From positions 1,860,001 to 1,924,000 of the forward strand of contig NZ_CP040936.1 of NCBI RefSeq assembly GCF_006352025.1: a DNA stretch of 64,000 bases, read 5' to 3'. The notes below the pieces were generated by a model. The model was not told the DNA's origin, did no database searches, and saw only the letters and a program-made list of their open reading frames with translations. Of this stretch, positions 34,021-43,307 are shown piece by piece. Every line of letters begins with the position of its first letter. The first letter of the stretch is position 1. The DNA is from Hymenobacter sp. DG01. Its GTDB lineage: Bacteria; Bacteroidota; Bacteroidia; Cytophagales; Hymenobacteraceae. The translations under genes were made by a program, and so were the position numbers.

Positions 34021-36443
34021 TGAGTAGTTTTCGTCGTGCCTTACTTGCTCCGCTCCTCACCTTCGGCGGGCTCCTGACGCTGGCCGCCTGCACCCGCCCG
34101 AGCGGCCAGGCGGCCTCCTCCGCCCTCCGCCCCGAGACCTTCAACCAGGACTGGGAGTTTGTGAAGGACGTGGATACGACGGTGGGACCTGCCTTCTTCG
34201 GGCGCGCCGCTGAGGCTGCCCGGCCCTGGGCCGCGGTGGGCCTGCCCCACACGCCCCGGCTGGAGCCGGTGGTAACCACCGCCCGGCAGTGGCAGGGCAC
34301 CTGCTTCTACCGGCGCTTCTTCCGGGTGGCTGCTGCTGATACTGCCCGCCGCGTGGCCATTCGGTTTGAGGGAGCCATGCAGGAAGCCGATGTGTACCTG
34401 AACGGCCGCCGCCTTGCCCATCACCAGGGCGGCTACCTGCCCTTCACCGTAAACCTGACGCCCTACCTCCGCCCCGGCGCCGAAAACTGCCTGCTGGTGA
34501 GGCTCAACAACCAGGACAATCCAGCCATTCCCCCCGGCAAGCCTCTCAAAGACCTCGACTTCAACTACTACGGTGGCCTCTACCGCCCCGTACAGCTGCT
34601 AGTGCAGGACAAGCTGCACATTACTGATGCCGTGGAATCAGGGCGGGTGGCCGGGGGCGGGCTACTGCTCCGCTACGAAAACGTGAGCGAGCAGCAGGCC
34701 ACCCTGCATCTGCAGGCCGAAATCCGCAACGACTACCGTACCGACCGGGCCGCCCGCCTGCGCACCGTGGTGCTTGATGCCGAAGGCAAGGAGGTAGCCC
34801 GCGTCCTCACCGATGCGCCCCTGCTCACGCCCGGCGGAGCTACTGCGGTGCGGCAAACGCTGCCCCTGGCCCAGCCCAGACTCTGGACGCCCGCGCGCCC
34901 CTACCTTTACCGGGTGGTGACGGAAGTGCTGGACGACAAGGGCCGCGCCCTCGACCGCCAGGAGCTGACAACTGGGGTGCGCACCATCCGCTTCGCGCCG
35001 GATGGCTTCTACCTCAACGGCCAGAAAACCCGCCTGCGCGGCACCAACCGCCACCAGGAGTACCCGTACCTGGCCTACGCCCTCTCAGACGAGATGCAGT
35101 ACCGCGACGCCTGGAAAATCAAGGAAGCCGGGTTCAACTTTGTGCGCTGCTCCCACTACCCGCCCTCGCCGGCCTTTCTGCAGGCCTGCGACGAGTTGGG
35201 TTTGCTGGTGATGAACTCCATTCCGGGCTGGCAGTTTTTCGGCGGCGAGGACTTTCAGCGCAACAGCCTCCAGAACGTGCGCGACATGGTGCGCCGCGAC
35301 CGGAACCACCCCAGCATTGTGCTCTGGGAAGCCGCCCTCAACGAAACCGACATGAGCAAGCCGTTCATGGACCAGGCCCACCAGGCCGTGCACGAGGAGC
35401 TACCCTTCCCGACCGATGTGTACACCTGCGGCTGGCTGGATTACGCCTACGACGTGTTTATTCCGGCCCGCCAGCACGCCAAAGCGCCCGACTACTGGCA
35501 CAAGTACAATAAGCAAAAGCCCATTTTGCTCTGCGAGTACGGCGACTGGGAATACTACGCCCAGAACGCGGGCTTCAACCAAACGGCTTACGCGGGCCTG
35601 AAGGAGGCGGAGCGCACTTCGCGCCAGCTGCGTGGCCAGGGCGAGCGGGCCCTGATTCAGCAGGCCCTCAACTTCCAGGAGGCCCACAACGACAACTTTA
35701 TCGGCCCGGCTATCGGCGACGCCAACTGGCTGCAGTTCGACTACAAGCGCGGCTACGCCCCGGATATCGAGTCGTCGGGCATTATGGACATTTACCGCCT
35801 GCCCAAGTTTGCCTTCTACTTCTATCAGAGCCAGTACGGCCCCACCCCCGATGCCCAGGGCTTCGGCAAGCCCATGGTGTACCTGGCCAGCTACGCCCAG
35901 GCCAGCCCTACCCCCCGGCAGGTGCGCGTGTTCAGCAACTGCGCGGAGGTAGAGCTGCAGCTTGACGGCAAGCCCCTGGCCCGCCAGCGCCCCGACCAGG
36001 ACCGTTATTCCGACCACCTGGCTCATCCTTCGTTTACGTTCACTGTGCCGCCGTTCAGCACCGGTACGCTGCGGGCTGTGGCCTATCTGAACGGTCAGGT
36101 GGCCGCCGAGCATACCCGCCGCACGCCCGGCCCGGCCCACCACCTGCAGCTTACCTTCGACCGGAGCGGCCGCGACCTGACCGCCGACCGCCAGGACGCC
36201 GTGTTCGTGTATGCTACCGTGGTAGATGCCCAAGGTACACCTGTGCCGGACGCCGCTACCCCTATCCGCTTCGCCGTAACCGCCGGCGACGCCGAGCTAC
36301 TGGGCGACAACCCCGTGGCCGCCGAGGCCGGCATTGCCACGGCCCTGCTGCGGGCCGGCCGCACCCCTGGTACAGTACGGCTTACGGCCTCGGCCGAGGG
36401 CCTACCGGCCGCTACCCTGTCGGTGCGCAGCGTTAAACCGTAA
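34020..36443 (+). CDS. GH2-family glycosidase lipoprotein (beta-galactosidase/mannosidase/glucuronidase-like)
   Basis: The 807-residue protein has a lipobox Cys at about 24 (LTLAAC) and a jelly-roll sugar-binding domain (about 40-190). An Ig-like domain (about 200-310) precedes the TIM barrel with acid/base Glu442 in ALNETD and nucleophile Glu506 in LLCEYGD. C-terminal Ig-like domains include one of the Big/invasin type (about 700-800, VYATVVDAQGTPVPDAATPIRF). The order is typical of GH2. The start codon lies in the TAATG overlap with the preceding gene; a longer in-frame start inside the upstream gene is rejected because it would hide the lipoprotein signal. It is likely exported to the periplasm or outer membrane. 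Confidence 0.9.
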   Translation: MSSFRRALLAPLLTFGGLLTLAACTRPSGQAASSALRPETFNQDWEFVKDVDTTVGPAFFGRAAEAARPWAAVGLPHTPRLEPVVTTARQWQGTCFYRRFFRVAAADTARRVAIRFEGAMQEADVYLNGRRLAHHQGGYLPFTVNLTPYLRPGAENCLLVRLNNQDNPAIPPGKPLKDLDFNYYGGLYRPVQLLVQDKLHITDAVESGRVAGGGLLLRYENVSEQQATLHLQAEIRNDYRTDRAARLRTVVLDAEGKEVARVLTDAPLLTPGGATAVRQTLPLAQPRLWTPARPYLYRVVTEVLDDKGRALDRQELTTGVRTIRFAPDGFYLNGQKTRLRGTNRHQEYPYLAYALSDEMQYRDAWKIKEAGFNFVRCSHYPPSPAFLQACDELGLLVMNSIPGWQFFGGEDFQRNSLQNVRDMVRRDRNHPSIVLWEAALNETDMSKPFMDQAHQAVHEELPFPTDVYTCGWLDYAYDVFIPARQHAKAPDYWHKYNKQKPILLCEYGDWEYYAQNAGFNQTAYAGLKEAERTSRQLRGQGERALIQQALNFQEAHNDNFIGPAIGDANWLQFDYKRGYAPDIESSGIMDIYRLPKFAFYFYQSQYGPTPDAQGFGKPMVYLASYAQASPTPRQVRVFSNCAEVELQLDGKPLARQRPDQDRYSDHLAHPSFTFTVPPFSTGTLRAVAYLNGQVAAEHTRRTPGPAHHLQLTFDRSGRDLTADRQDAVFVYATVVDAQGTPVPDAATPIRFAVTAGDAELLGDNPVAAEAGIATALLRAGRTPGTVRLTASAEGLPAATLSVRSVKP

Positions 36444-36602
36444 GCCAGACTGCTAATCTAAGCTGTCCTTGAAATCAGCCGGGCTATTCGTAGTAGACTA
36501 CGATTTTCTTCGGCCCATTCCACCAAGGTTCGGGGGTAGGCTTCATCTTTTGCCGCCGGCTTTTCGTTACTTTGGTTTCCTTCAATTGCCCTTCCCTAGC
36601 TT

Positions 36603-37781
36603 ATGCCCCGCATCTTAATTATTGACGACGAAAAGGCCATTCGGCACACGCTGAAGGAAATTCTCGAATACGAAAGCTACCAGGTAGATCAGGCCGAGGA
36701 TGGCCCCACGGGCCTGGACATGCTCATCCGCGACAAGTACGACGTGGTGCTCTGCGACATCAAAATGCCCAAGATGGACGGCATTGAGGTGCTGGAGCGG
36801 GCCCGCATTGTGGCGCCCAACGCGGCCTTCATCATGGTGTCGGCCCACGGCAACGTGGAAATGGCCGTGGATGCTACCAAGAAGGGCGCCTTCGACTTCC
36901 TGCAGAAGCCACCAGACCTGAACCGCCTGCTGGTAACTGTGCGCAACGCCCTGGACCGTACCAAGCTCACGGCCGAAACCACCAAGCTGGCCACTGAAAA
37001 CAAGACGCTTAAGAAGAAGCTGGCCAAAAACTCGGAAATGATTGGCGATTCGGCGGCCCTCACGGCCGTGCGTAAAGCCATCGAGAAGGTTGCTCCTACC
37101 GATGCGCGCGTGCTCATTACGGGCCCTAATGGTGCCGGCAAGGAAATGGTGGCCCGTCAGCTGCACGAGCTTAGCAACCGCAGCAGCGGCCCTCTGGTGG
37201 AGGTAAACTGCGCCGCTATTCCTTCGGAGCTGATTGAGTCCGAGCTGTTCGGGCACGAAAAGGGCTCGTTCACGTCGGCCGTAAAGCAGCGCATCGGTAA
37301 GTTTGAGCAAGCCGACGGCGGTACGCTGTTCCTCGACGAAATTGGCGACATGAGCCTTTCAGCCCAGGCCAAAGTGCTGCGCGCCCTGCAGGAAAGCAAG
37401 ATTACGCGCGTAGGCGGCGAGAAGGAAATTTCGGTGAACGTGCGGGTGCTGGCAGCTACCAACAAGGACCTGCTCCAGGAAATTGCGGACCGCAACTTCC
37501 GCGAGGACCTTTACCACCGCCTCTCCGTCATCCTTATCCAGGTACCCGCCCTCAACGACCGCCGCGACGATATTCCGGCCCTCATCGAGAAATTCCTGAA
37601 GGACATAGCCGCCGACTACGGCAACAAACCCAAGCGCATTGAGGATGCCGCCCTCTCCTACCTGCAACGCCTAGACTGGCGCGGCAACATTCGGGAGCTG
37701 CGCAACGTGGTGGAGCGCCTCGTTATCATGAGCGACGATACCATTACCGAAGCCGACGCCCGCGCTTTCGCCGGGAAGTAA
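36603..37781 (+). CDS. NtrC-like response regulator lacking a DNA-binding domain and with altered GAFTGA loop
   Basis: The 392-residue protein has a receiver domain (about 1-118, phospho-acceptor Asp52 in LCDIKMP) and a sigma-54-activator AAA+ domain (about 145-375). Walker A is GPNGAGK (174-180), Walker B is GGTLFLDEIGD, and an arginine-finger region is present. Two features are odd. The sigma-54 contact loop reads GSFTSA (221-226) instead of GAFTGA, and the protein ends after the AAA+ lid with no Fis-type helix-turn-helix. It therefore may not bind DNA and may not activate sigma-54 in the usual way. Orthologues seem common in this phylum. No partner kinase lies nearby. Confidence 0.88.
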   Translation: MPRILIIDDEKAIRHTLKEILEYESYQVDQAEDGPTGLDMLIRDKYDVVLCDIKMPKMDGIEVLERARIVAPNAAFIMVSAHGNVEMAVDATKKGAFDFLQKPPDLNRLLVTVRNALDRTKLTAETTKLATENKTLKKKLAKNSEMIGDSAALTAVRKAIEKVAPTDARVLITGPNGAGKEMVARQLHELSNRSSGPLVEVNCAAIPSELIESELFGHEKGSFTSAVKQRIGKFEQADGGTLFLDEIGDMSLSAQAKVLRALQESKITRVGGEKEISVNVRVLAATNKDLLQEIADRNFREDLYHRLSVILIQVPALNDRRDDIPALIEKFLKDIAADYGNKPKRIEDAALSYLQRLDWRGNIRELRNVVERLVIMSDDTITEADARAFAGK

Positions 37782-37785
37782 TACT

Positions 37786-37948
37786 GTCATTGCGAGGACG
37801 CAGGACGAAGCAATCCGTTCTGACCAACGTACTTAATCCTGAAACGTGACAAGCCCTTGACATCAGCGCGAATGTCAAGGGCTTGTCACATTTAGGGGGC
37901 AGTTCTTCGTAAAGGATGGATTGCCTCGTCCTGCATCCTCGCAATGAC
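37786..37948. repeat. Composite GTCAT-type palindrome (nested)
   Basis: The outer arms start GTCATTGCGAGGACGCAGGA (37786) and end CATCCTCGCAATGAC (37948). A perfect inner 18-base repeat, GTGACAAGCCCTTGACAT (37846-37863) against 37872-37889, has an 8-base loop. Related copies with the same inner GACAAGCCCTT core occur at 43308-43405 and 47484-47644. It fills the space between two convergent genes and may also end transcription. Confidence 0.88.
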
Positions 37949-37964
37949 ACTACCTCTCGGCCCC

Positions 37965-38966
37965 TTATACCATCTGGTTGCACCCCCTGATATCGGAGTT
38001 ATCGAGGCGGCCGAGCACTTCAAATGAGCCATCGGGGTGCATGCGGGCCAAGTCCTTGGTTTCGATAAAGGCGCAGGAGTCCACGTTAGCTAGGTCGATG
38101 ACGTTAATGGCGCCACTAGCCCTGGTGGCCGACACCGAAAACGGGTCAGAAGGGTCGCGCAGGAGCACTTGCAGCTGGGGCGGGGCGTGGAAACGGCCGT
38201 CGCCGAAGCTGTAGGCCTGGCCCAGCAGCTCCGTCATGCCGTACTCAGAGTGAATGCCGGCCGGTCCGAAAGCCTGTTGCAGCTCGGCGTGCAACTCCTC
38301 CCGTATCATTTCGCGACGGCGGCCCTTCATGCCCCCAGTTTCCAGCACCGTCAGGCCCAGCAGGGCTGGGTCGCCGGCGTACTCGGCGGCCAGGTCCAGC
38401 AGGGCGTAGCTCACCCCCATCAGCAGCACCCGGCGGCTGGTATCCTGCTTGGCTTCGCGCAGAGCCGCCAGCAACGCCGCGTGGTCGTGCAGAAAGAAAG
38501 CCGGCTGCCGCTGCCCCGAAACTTGGGCGAAATAATCGACCATAGCCACCAACGACGACTGGCCTTGCTCCAGATACGAGGGTAGCAAAGCCAGCACCGT
38601 CCAGCCAGAAAGCGGGCCGTAGTAGTGTTCAAAGATGCGGGCCGCGTGCTGGCGGTACAGCTGCGGGTCGCGGACGTAGTGGTGGCTGCGCTGCTGCTGG
38701 GTGGTGCCGCTGCTCAGAAACACTTCCTGCGGCTCCCACTCGGCCCCGTCGGTGCGCACCTCGTGGGTTTTGAAAAACTCAATGGGTAGGAACGGGATAT
38801 CCGCCAGCCGCTGCACCTGATCTGGCTGGCAACCCAAGGCGGCCAGGTACGCGCGGTAAGGCGGGCAATGCCGGGCCTGGTAGGCAAATAATTGCAGGGC
38901 GGCCGCCTCGGCGGTGGCCGCCGTCAGGTGCGGGAGCTGGTGCAGGTATTCGGTGCGGAAACTCAT
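37965..38966 (-). CDS. LuxE-like acyl-protein synthetase / acyltransferase
   Basis: The 333-residue protein belongs to the adenylating LuxE/acyl-protein synthetase group. FLSSGTTQQQRS (about 82-93) resembles the P-loop-like STGT motif of AMP-forming enzymes. ETGGMKGRRREM, SEYGMTELLGQAY and the C-terminal RLDNSDIRGCNQMV match the family. Such enzymes activate a carboxylate as an acyl-adenylate and pass it to a thiol. LuxC and LuxD homologues are absent, so bioluminescence is not implied. The substrate is unknown, and a role in surface polysaccharide or lipid acylation is only a guess. Confidence 0.8.
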   Translation of the reverse strand: MSFRTEYLHQLPHLTAATAEAAALQLFAYQARHCPPYRAYLAALGCQPDQVQRLADIPFLPIEFFKTHEVRTDGAEWEPQEVFLSSGTTQQQRSHHYVRDPQLYRQHAARIFEHYYGPLSGWTVLALLPSYLEQGQSSLVAMVDYFAQVSGQRQPAFFLHDHAALLAALREAKQDTSRRVLLMGVSYALLDLAAEYAGDPALLGLTVLETGGMKGRRREMIREELHAELQQAFGPAGIHSEYGMTELLGQAYSFGDGRFHAPPQLQVLLRDPSDPFSVSATRASGAINVIDLANVDSCAFIETKDLARMHPDGSFEVLGRLDNSDIRGCNQMV

Positions 38967-39080
38967 TCCAAGAGTGCGGGGTTAGCGGAAGAATAGAACA
39001 ATGCGGGCCGTACTTCGTTCGTTGAGATGTTGTACCTTCCCCCAGTGGGGCCGTTTCTTCACCTCGTTCTTCTCCCTCTT

Positions 39081-39653
39081 ATGATCATACTTCGTACGCT
39101 CTGCTATGTGGCCCTGGTGGTTTTGCTGGGAGCCGGAATTGCCTCCTGCGTCAGCCCACCCGACTACCCCGACACGCCGGAGATTTCCTTTAAGAAGATA
39201 GAATCGTCCCGGATTGTGAAGTCCACCGGCTCCTACGATACCGTTTCCGTGACCATCTCCTTCAAGGACGGCGACGGCGACCTGGGGCTGGACAACAGTG
39301 ATACGGGCTACCCTTATAGCCGGCTGGATCAGAACAACCAGCTCAACAAGTATTACAACAACTACTTCATGACCATGCAGGTGCAGGAAAGCAACGGCAA
39401 CTTCGTGGATCTGCCCCTGGGTACTCTGGACTACAACAGCCGCTACCCCCGCCTCTCACCCGAGGCCCAGGGCGGCCGCAAAACGCCCCTGCGCGGCGAC
39501 CTCACCTTCGGCCTGACCATCACCCAGGGCACGCTGCGGGTAATCAAGCCCGATTTGCCGGCCCAGATTATGGTGCGCTTCAAGGTCCGGATCGTTGATC
39601 GGGCCCTGCACGAAAGCAACGAAATCATCACCGACCCGATAGCCACCCGGTAA
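39081..39653 (+). CDS. Hypothetical lipoprotein
   Basis: The 190-residue protein starts MIILRTLCYVALVVLLG and has a lipobox Cys at about 23 (GIASC). The mature part is predicted mainly beta, with an acidic KDGDGDLGLDN stretch (about 73-83) that resembles a calcium-binding loop. It ends with a strand motif HESNEIITDPIATR. I do not recognise a named family; similar small lipoproteins are frequent in Cytophagales. The start is chosen for the signal sequence. A strong terminator shared with the convergent E1 gene follows. Confidence 0.75.
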   Translation: MIILRTLCYVALVVLLGAGIASCVSPPDYPDTPEISFKKIESSRIVKSTGSYDTVSVTISFKDGDGDLGLDNSDTGYPYSRLDQNNQLNKYYNNYFMTMQVQESNGNFVDLPLGTLDYNSRYPRLSPEAQGGRKTPLRGDLTFGLTITQGTLRVIKPDLPAQIMVRFKVRIVDRALHESNEIITDPIATR

Positions 39654-39673
39654 GGACACCCCTATGTAGCTTA

Positions 39674-39735
39674 GCAGCCGGCTCCGGCGCCTGCCTCATG
39701 GTTGTGAGGCAAGTGCCGGAGCCGGCTGCTTTTTT
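39674..39735. terminator. Bidirectional terminator between lipoprotein and E1 genes
   Basis: GCAGCCGGCTCCGGC pairs with GCCGGAGCCGGCTGC, extended inside by CTGCCTCA/TGAGGCAAG, and is followed by TTTTTT. It stands between two convergent stop codons. Confidence 0.9.
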
Positions 39736-39740
39736 GCTAC

Positions 39741-42164
39741 CTAGTAGATGGCCGGAAAGCGCTTGGGGTCGGCCTCCTGCATGATTTCGTACACGGCGTC
39801 GAACACGTCCTCGGCGTTGGGCTTGCTGAAATAGTCACCGTCGGAGCCGTAGGGCGGGCGGTGGGCCTGGGCCGAAAGGCAGCGCGGCTGCGAGTCAAGG
39901 AAGCGGTAGGCCTGCTGCTCATCCAGCACCTGCTGCATCATGTAGGCAGTAGCGCCGCCGGGCACGTCCTCGTCGGCGAACAGTACGCGGTTGGTGCGCT
40001 GCAGGGAATCGGCAATTACGTGGTCCACGTCGAAGGGCAGCAGGGTCTGCACGTCAATGATTTCCACGTTGATGCCTACTTCCTCGAGCTGCTTGGCGGC
40101 GTCCTGCACGATGCGGCACATAGAGCCGTAGGTCACAATCGTCAGGTCCTCGCCTTTCTTCAGGGTTTCGGGCCGGCCGAGGGGTAGGGTGAACTCGCCC
40201 ACGTTGCTGGGGATGCGCTCCTTGAGGCGGTAGCCGTTCAGGCACTCAATCACGATGGCGGGCTCATCGGAGCGCAGCAGTGTATTGTAGAAACCAGCGG
40301 CCTGGGTCATGTTGCGCGGCACACACAGGTGCATGCCCCGGATAGAGCCCAGAATCATTTGGATGGGTGAGCCGCTGTGCCAGATGCCTTCCAGCCGGTG
40401 CCCACGGGTGCGCACAATCAGCGGGGACTTCTGGCCGCCCTTGGTGCGGTACTGCAGCGGGGCCACGTCGTCGGAGAGAATCTGGATGGCGTAGAGTAGG
40501 TAGTCGAGGTACTGGATTTCGGTGATGGGTCGCAGGCCGCGCATGGCCGCGCCAATGCCCTGCCCCACGATGGTGCACTCCCGAATACCCGTATCGGTCA
40601 CGCGCAGCTCACCAAATTTCTCCTGCAGACCGGCGAAGGCCTGGTTCACGTCGCCGATGCGGCCCACGTCCTCGCCAATGGCGAAAATGCGGGGGTCGCG
40701 CTGGAAGTTGGCGTCGAAGCAGGCCTGCAGCACCTCGCGGGCATCTACCTGGGGGGCGTTGGCCTCGAACTTGGCGGGCACTTCTTCGATGTTGCCTACT
40801 GCCGCTTCGCTCTGGCTGAAGAGGTAGGAGTTGTAGCGGTCGGCGTTTTCGGCCAGGGCCTGCTCCAACCAGTTCTGTAGGTCGCGACGGGCGGCGCTGC
40901 GCTGGCCGCGTACCTGGCGCAGGGCGCGGCGCACGGTGCGCACCAGGTCGGCCCGGATGGGTGCCGAGTTGTGCTCCAGGGTTTCTACCAGCTCGTGCAG
41001 GCTGTTTTCGCGGCCAGTTTCGGCCACAAGCTTATTGAGCAGCTGCACTACCTCGTCGCGCTCCTGCTTGATGGGGTTGAAGAAGCTGTTCCAGGCGGCG
41101 GCGCGGGCTACCTTCACGGTTTCCTTGGCCTCGTTTTCAATCTGGTCGAGTTCCTGCTCGGAGGCGTGGCCTTCCTGCAGCAGCCACTCGCGCATTTTGC
41201 GCAGGCAGTCGTGCTCTTCTTCCCACGAGAGGCGGTCTTTGCTCTTGTAGCGCTCGTGCGAGCCGCTGGTGCTGTGGCCCTGGGGCTGAGTAACTTCCTG
41301 TACGTGAATGAGCACGGGAACGTGCTGGGTGCGGCACACCTCAGCGGCGCGCTGGTAGGTATCCACCAGGCCGGCGTAGTCCCAGCCTTTCACCCGGAAA
41401 ATTTCGAAGCCCTCCTGGCCCTCGCCTTCCCGCTGGAAGCCTTTCAGAATTTCGCTGATATTCTGCTTGGTTGTCTGATACTCAGCGGGAACCGAAATGC
41501 CATAGTGGTCGTCCCAGACGCTGACGAGCATAGGAATCTGGAGTACACCGGCGGCATTGATGGCCTCGAAGAACATACCTTCCGAGGTGCTGGCGTTGCC
41601 GATGGTACCAAAAGCTACCTCATTGCCATTCACCGAAAACTGCGAAAACTGGTGCAGCTCGGGGTTCTGGCGGTAGAGCTTGGAGGCGTAGGCCAGGCCC
41701 ACAAGGCGAGGCATCTGGCCGCCGGTGGGCGAAATATCGGCGGAGGAATTTTTGCTCTGGGCCAAGTTGCGGAAGTTGCCGTCCTCGTCGAGGTGACGGG
41801 TACCGAAGTGGCCGTTCATGGCGCGGCCGGCCGTGGAGGGCTCAGCTTCTACGTCGGGGTGGGCATAGAGCTGGGCGAAGTACTGCTGCAGGGTCAGCTC
41901 GCCGATAGCAAACATAAACGTCTGGTCGCGGTAGTAGCCCGAGCGCCAGTCGCCGGCCCGGAAAGCGCGGGCCATGGCCAGCTGGGGTACTTCCTTGCCG
42001 TCGCCGAAGATGCCGAACTTGGCTTTACCCATGAATACTTCCTTGCGGCCAGCCAGGGAGGCCTGGCGGCTTTCCCAGCCCAGGCGGTAGTCGCGGAGCA
42101 GGTCTTCTTTGCTGAGGGAGGCGACGCTAGTTTGCACGTCGGCGGCGGTTTCGGCAGTGGACAT
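39741..42164 (-). CDS. 2-oxoacid dehydrogenase E1, alpha and beta subunits fused
   Basis: The 807-residue protein joins an E1-alpha half (about 1-370, thiamine-diphosphate site around FGTIGNASTSEGMFFEAIN and WDDHYGIS) to an E1-beta half (about 470-807, AIGEDVGRIGDVNQAF to the C-terminal transketolase domain). A helical linker connects the halves. Such fusions in Bacteroidota act as the decarboxylating E1 of branched-chain 2-oxoacid or pyruvate-type complexes with separate E2 and E3. In the cofactor motif the usual Gly-Asp reads Gly-Asn, which may be normal for this subfamily. A candidate promoter box lies at 42242-42249. No E2 or E3 gene is nearby. Confidence 0.93.
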   Translation of the reverse strand: MSTAETAADVQTSVASLSKEDLLRDYRLGWESRQASLAGRKEVFMGKAKFGIFGDGKEVPQLAMARAFRAGDWRSGYYRDQTFMFAIGELTLQQYFAQLYAHPDVEAEPSTAGRAMNGHFGTRHLDEDGNFRNLAQSKNSSADISPTGGQMPRLVGLAYASKLYRQNPELHQFSQFSVNGNEVAFGTIGNASTSEGMFFEAINAAGVLQIPMLVSVWDDHYGISVPAEYQTTKQNISEILKGFQREGEGQEGFEIFRVKGWDYAGLVDTYQRAAEVCRTQHVPVLIHVQEVTQPQGHSTSGSHERYKSKDRLSWEEEHDCLRKMREWLLQEGHASEQELDQIENEAKETVKVARAAAWNSFFNPIKQERDEVVQLLNKLVAETGRENSLHELVETLEHNSAPIRADLVRTVRRALRQVRGQRSAARRDLQNWLEQALAENADRYNSYLFSQSEAAVGNIEEVPAKFEANAPQVDAREVLQACFDANFQRDPRIFAIGEDVGRIGDVNQAFAGLQEKFGELRVTDTGIRECTIVGQGIGAAMRGLRPITEIQYLDYLLYAIQILSDDVAPLQYRTKGGQKSPLIVRTRGHRLEGIWHSGSPIQMILGSIRGMHLCVPRNMTQAAGFYNTLLRSDEPAIVIECLNGYRLKERIPSNVGEFTLPLGRPETLKKGEDLTIVTYGSMCRIVQDAAKQLEEVGINVEIIDVQTLLPFDVDHVIADSLQRTNRVLFADEDVPGGATAYMMQQVLDEQQAYRFLDSQPRCLSAQAHRPPYGSDGDYFSKPNAEDVFDAVYEIMQEADPKRFPAIY

Positions 42165-42241
42165 AGAGACGAAAGAGGCGGGTGGAGTTAGGAGCCGGAC
42201 ACTGGTGGAGGTGGGAAGCTGCTGCCCGGAAAGCAGGCCCC

Positions 42242-42249
42242 CAAAAGTA
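42242..42249 (-). promoter_or_regulatory. Candidate -7 box for the E1 fusion gene
   Basis: TACTTTTG on the minus strand fits TAnnTTTG and lies 78 bases before the start codon at 42164. No clear -33 element was found. Confidence 0.4.
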
Positions 42250-42308
42250 CGGATTTACCGTTGATGCGGGGGTAGGCGTTTTTGTGGCTATCTTTGGGGA
42301 GGGTGTGC

Positions 42309-42441
42309 GGGCGTGAGGGTATGGGGGCAGGAGTTGAAAAAAGGGTGTTTGGGCTAGGGGCAAGGCGTCGGAACGTACGGTGAACCGGCTTGCCTCACGC
42401 CCTCCTACTTCCCCAACTCCTACTCCCATACCCTCACGCCC
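42309..42441. repeat. GGTAG/CTACC-rich palindrome
   Basis: GGGCGTGAGGGTATGGGGGC (from 42309, arm to 42336) is inverted at 42414-42441 with two mismatches, around a 77-base spacer. The right side continues as degenerate direct copies of CCCATACCCTCC and CCCTCCTACCC up to 42470, just before the DUF1573 start codon. The 313-base gap between divergent genes contains only this element and the E1 promoter box. The words resemble the insertion in rnpB. Confidence 0.82.
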
Positions 42442-42477
42442 TCCTACCCCCATACCCTCCTACCCTACTCTACTGCC

Positions 42478-43251
42478 ATGAAACACGTATTCTTCTTTCT
42501 GATTGCCCTGCTGGCAGCCTCGGCGGCGCACGCTCAGGGCGTGCTCAAGTTCGAGCAGGAGCTGCATGATTTCGGTAACGTGCCGGAGGGCACCATGGCT
42601 ACCCACGAGTTCCGCTTCCGGAACGTGGGCAACCAGCCCGTTATCATCGCCAACGTGCAGGCCAGCTGCGGCTGCACTACCCCTGACTGGACGAAAACCC
42701 CGGTGCTGCCCGGCAAAACCGGCATTGTGAAGGCTGTGTACAGCAGCGCCGGCCGCCCCGGCATCTTCAATAAAACCGTAACGGTGACCAGCAACGCCGC
42801 TACCCCCAGCACGGTGCTCACCATCAAAGGCAACGTGCTGACCAAGGACCAGGTGAAGGCCTCATTGACGCCGGCCCAGCTGGCTCAGTCGGCCCGCCTG
42901 ACGGTTGACCGCACCACCCACGACTTTGGCAAAATGGAAGCCGGCCAGTCGCCAGTAGCACGCTTCACCGTGAAAAATACGGGCAAGCAGGACCTGGTGC
43001 TAGGCACCATTACCTCGCAGTGCTATTGCGTAGGCTATAAAAATGCACCCTCGCCCATCAAGCCCGGTCAGAGCGCGGTGGTAGAGCTGGTGTACAACCA
43101 GCGCAAGCTGGGCGCCCAAACCGAAACCGTTACCATCACCAGCAACGACATGAACGGCGACACCAAGCTGACCCTGAAAGCCCAGGTAGTGCAGGACCTG
43201 AACGGCGGCAGCATGGTAAAGGAAAGCGGCGCTTCGGTGCCGTTTAAGTGA
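42478..43251 (+). CDS. Secreted protein with two DUF1573 domains
   Basis: The 257-residue protein has a signal peptide ending AAHAQ (about 20) and two Ig-like DUF1573 repeats (about 25-115 and 140-235). They are marked by ELHDFGNVPEG and THDFGKMEAG openings and conserved Cys motifs SCGCTTP and QCYCVGY. DUF1573 proteins are abundant in Bacteroidota; their role is unknown, and the paired Cys could bind metal or be redox active. The N-terminal repeat has the standard CGC motif, while the second reads CYC. Confidence 0.88.
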   Translation: MKHVFFFLIALLAASAAHAQGVLKFEQELHDFGNVPEGTMATHEFRFRNVGNQPVIIANVQASCGCTTPDWTKTPVLPGKTGIVKAVYSSAGRPGIFNKTVTVTSNAATPSTVLTIKGNVLTKDQVKASLTPAQLAQSARLTVDRTTHDFGKMEAGQSPVARFTVKNTGKQDLVLGTITSQCYCVGYKNAPSPIKPGQSAVVELVYNQRKLGAQTETVTITSNDMNGDTKLTLKAQVVQDLNGGSMVKESGASVPFK

Positions 43252-43307
43252 TTTTAGGTGATGAGGTGACAGGTGACGGGTTTCGTACCCCCAGCCTGAT
43301 AAAGCCG

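Noticed and set aside
37965..38966. Bioluminescence operon
   Set aside because: A LuxE-like protein alone is not evidence; luxAB, luxC and luxD are absent.
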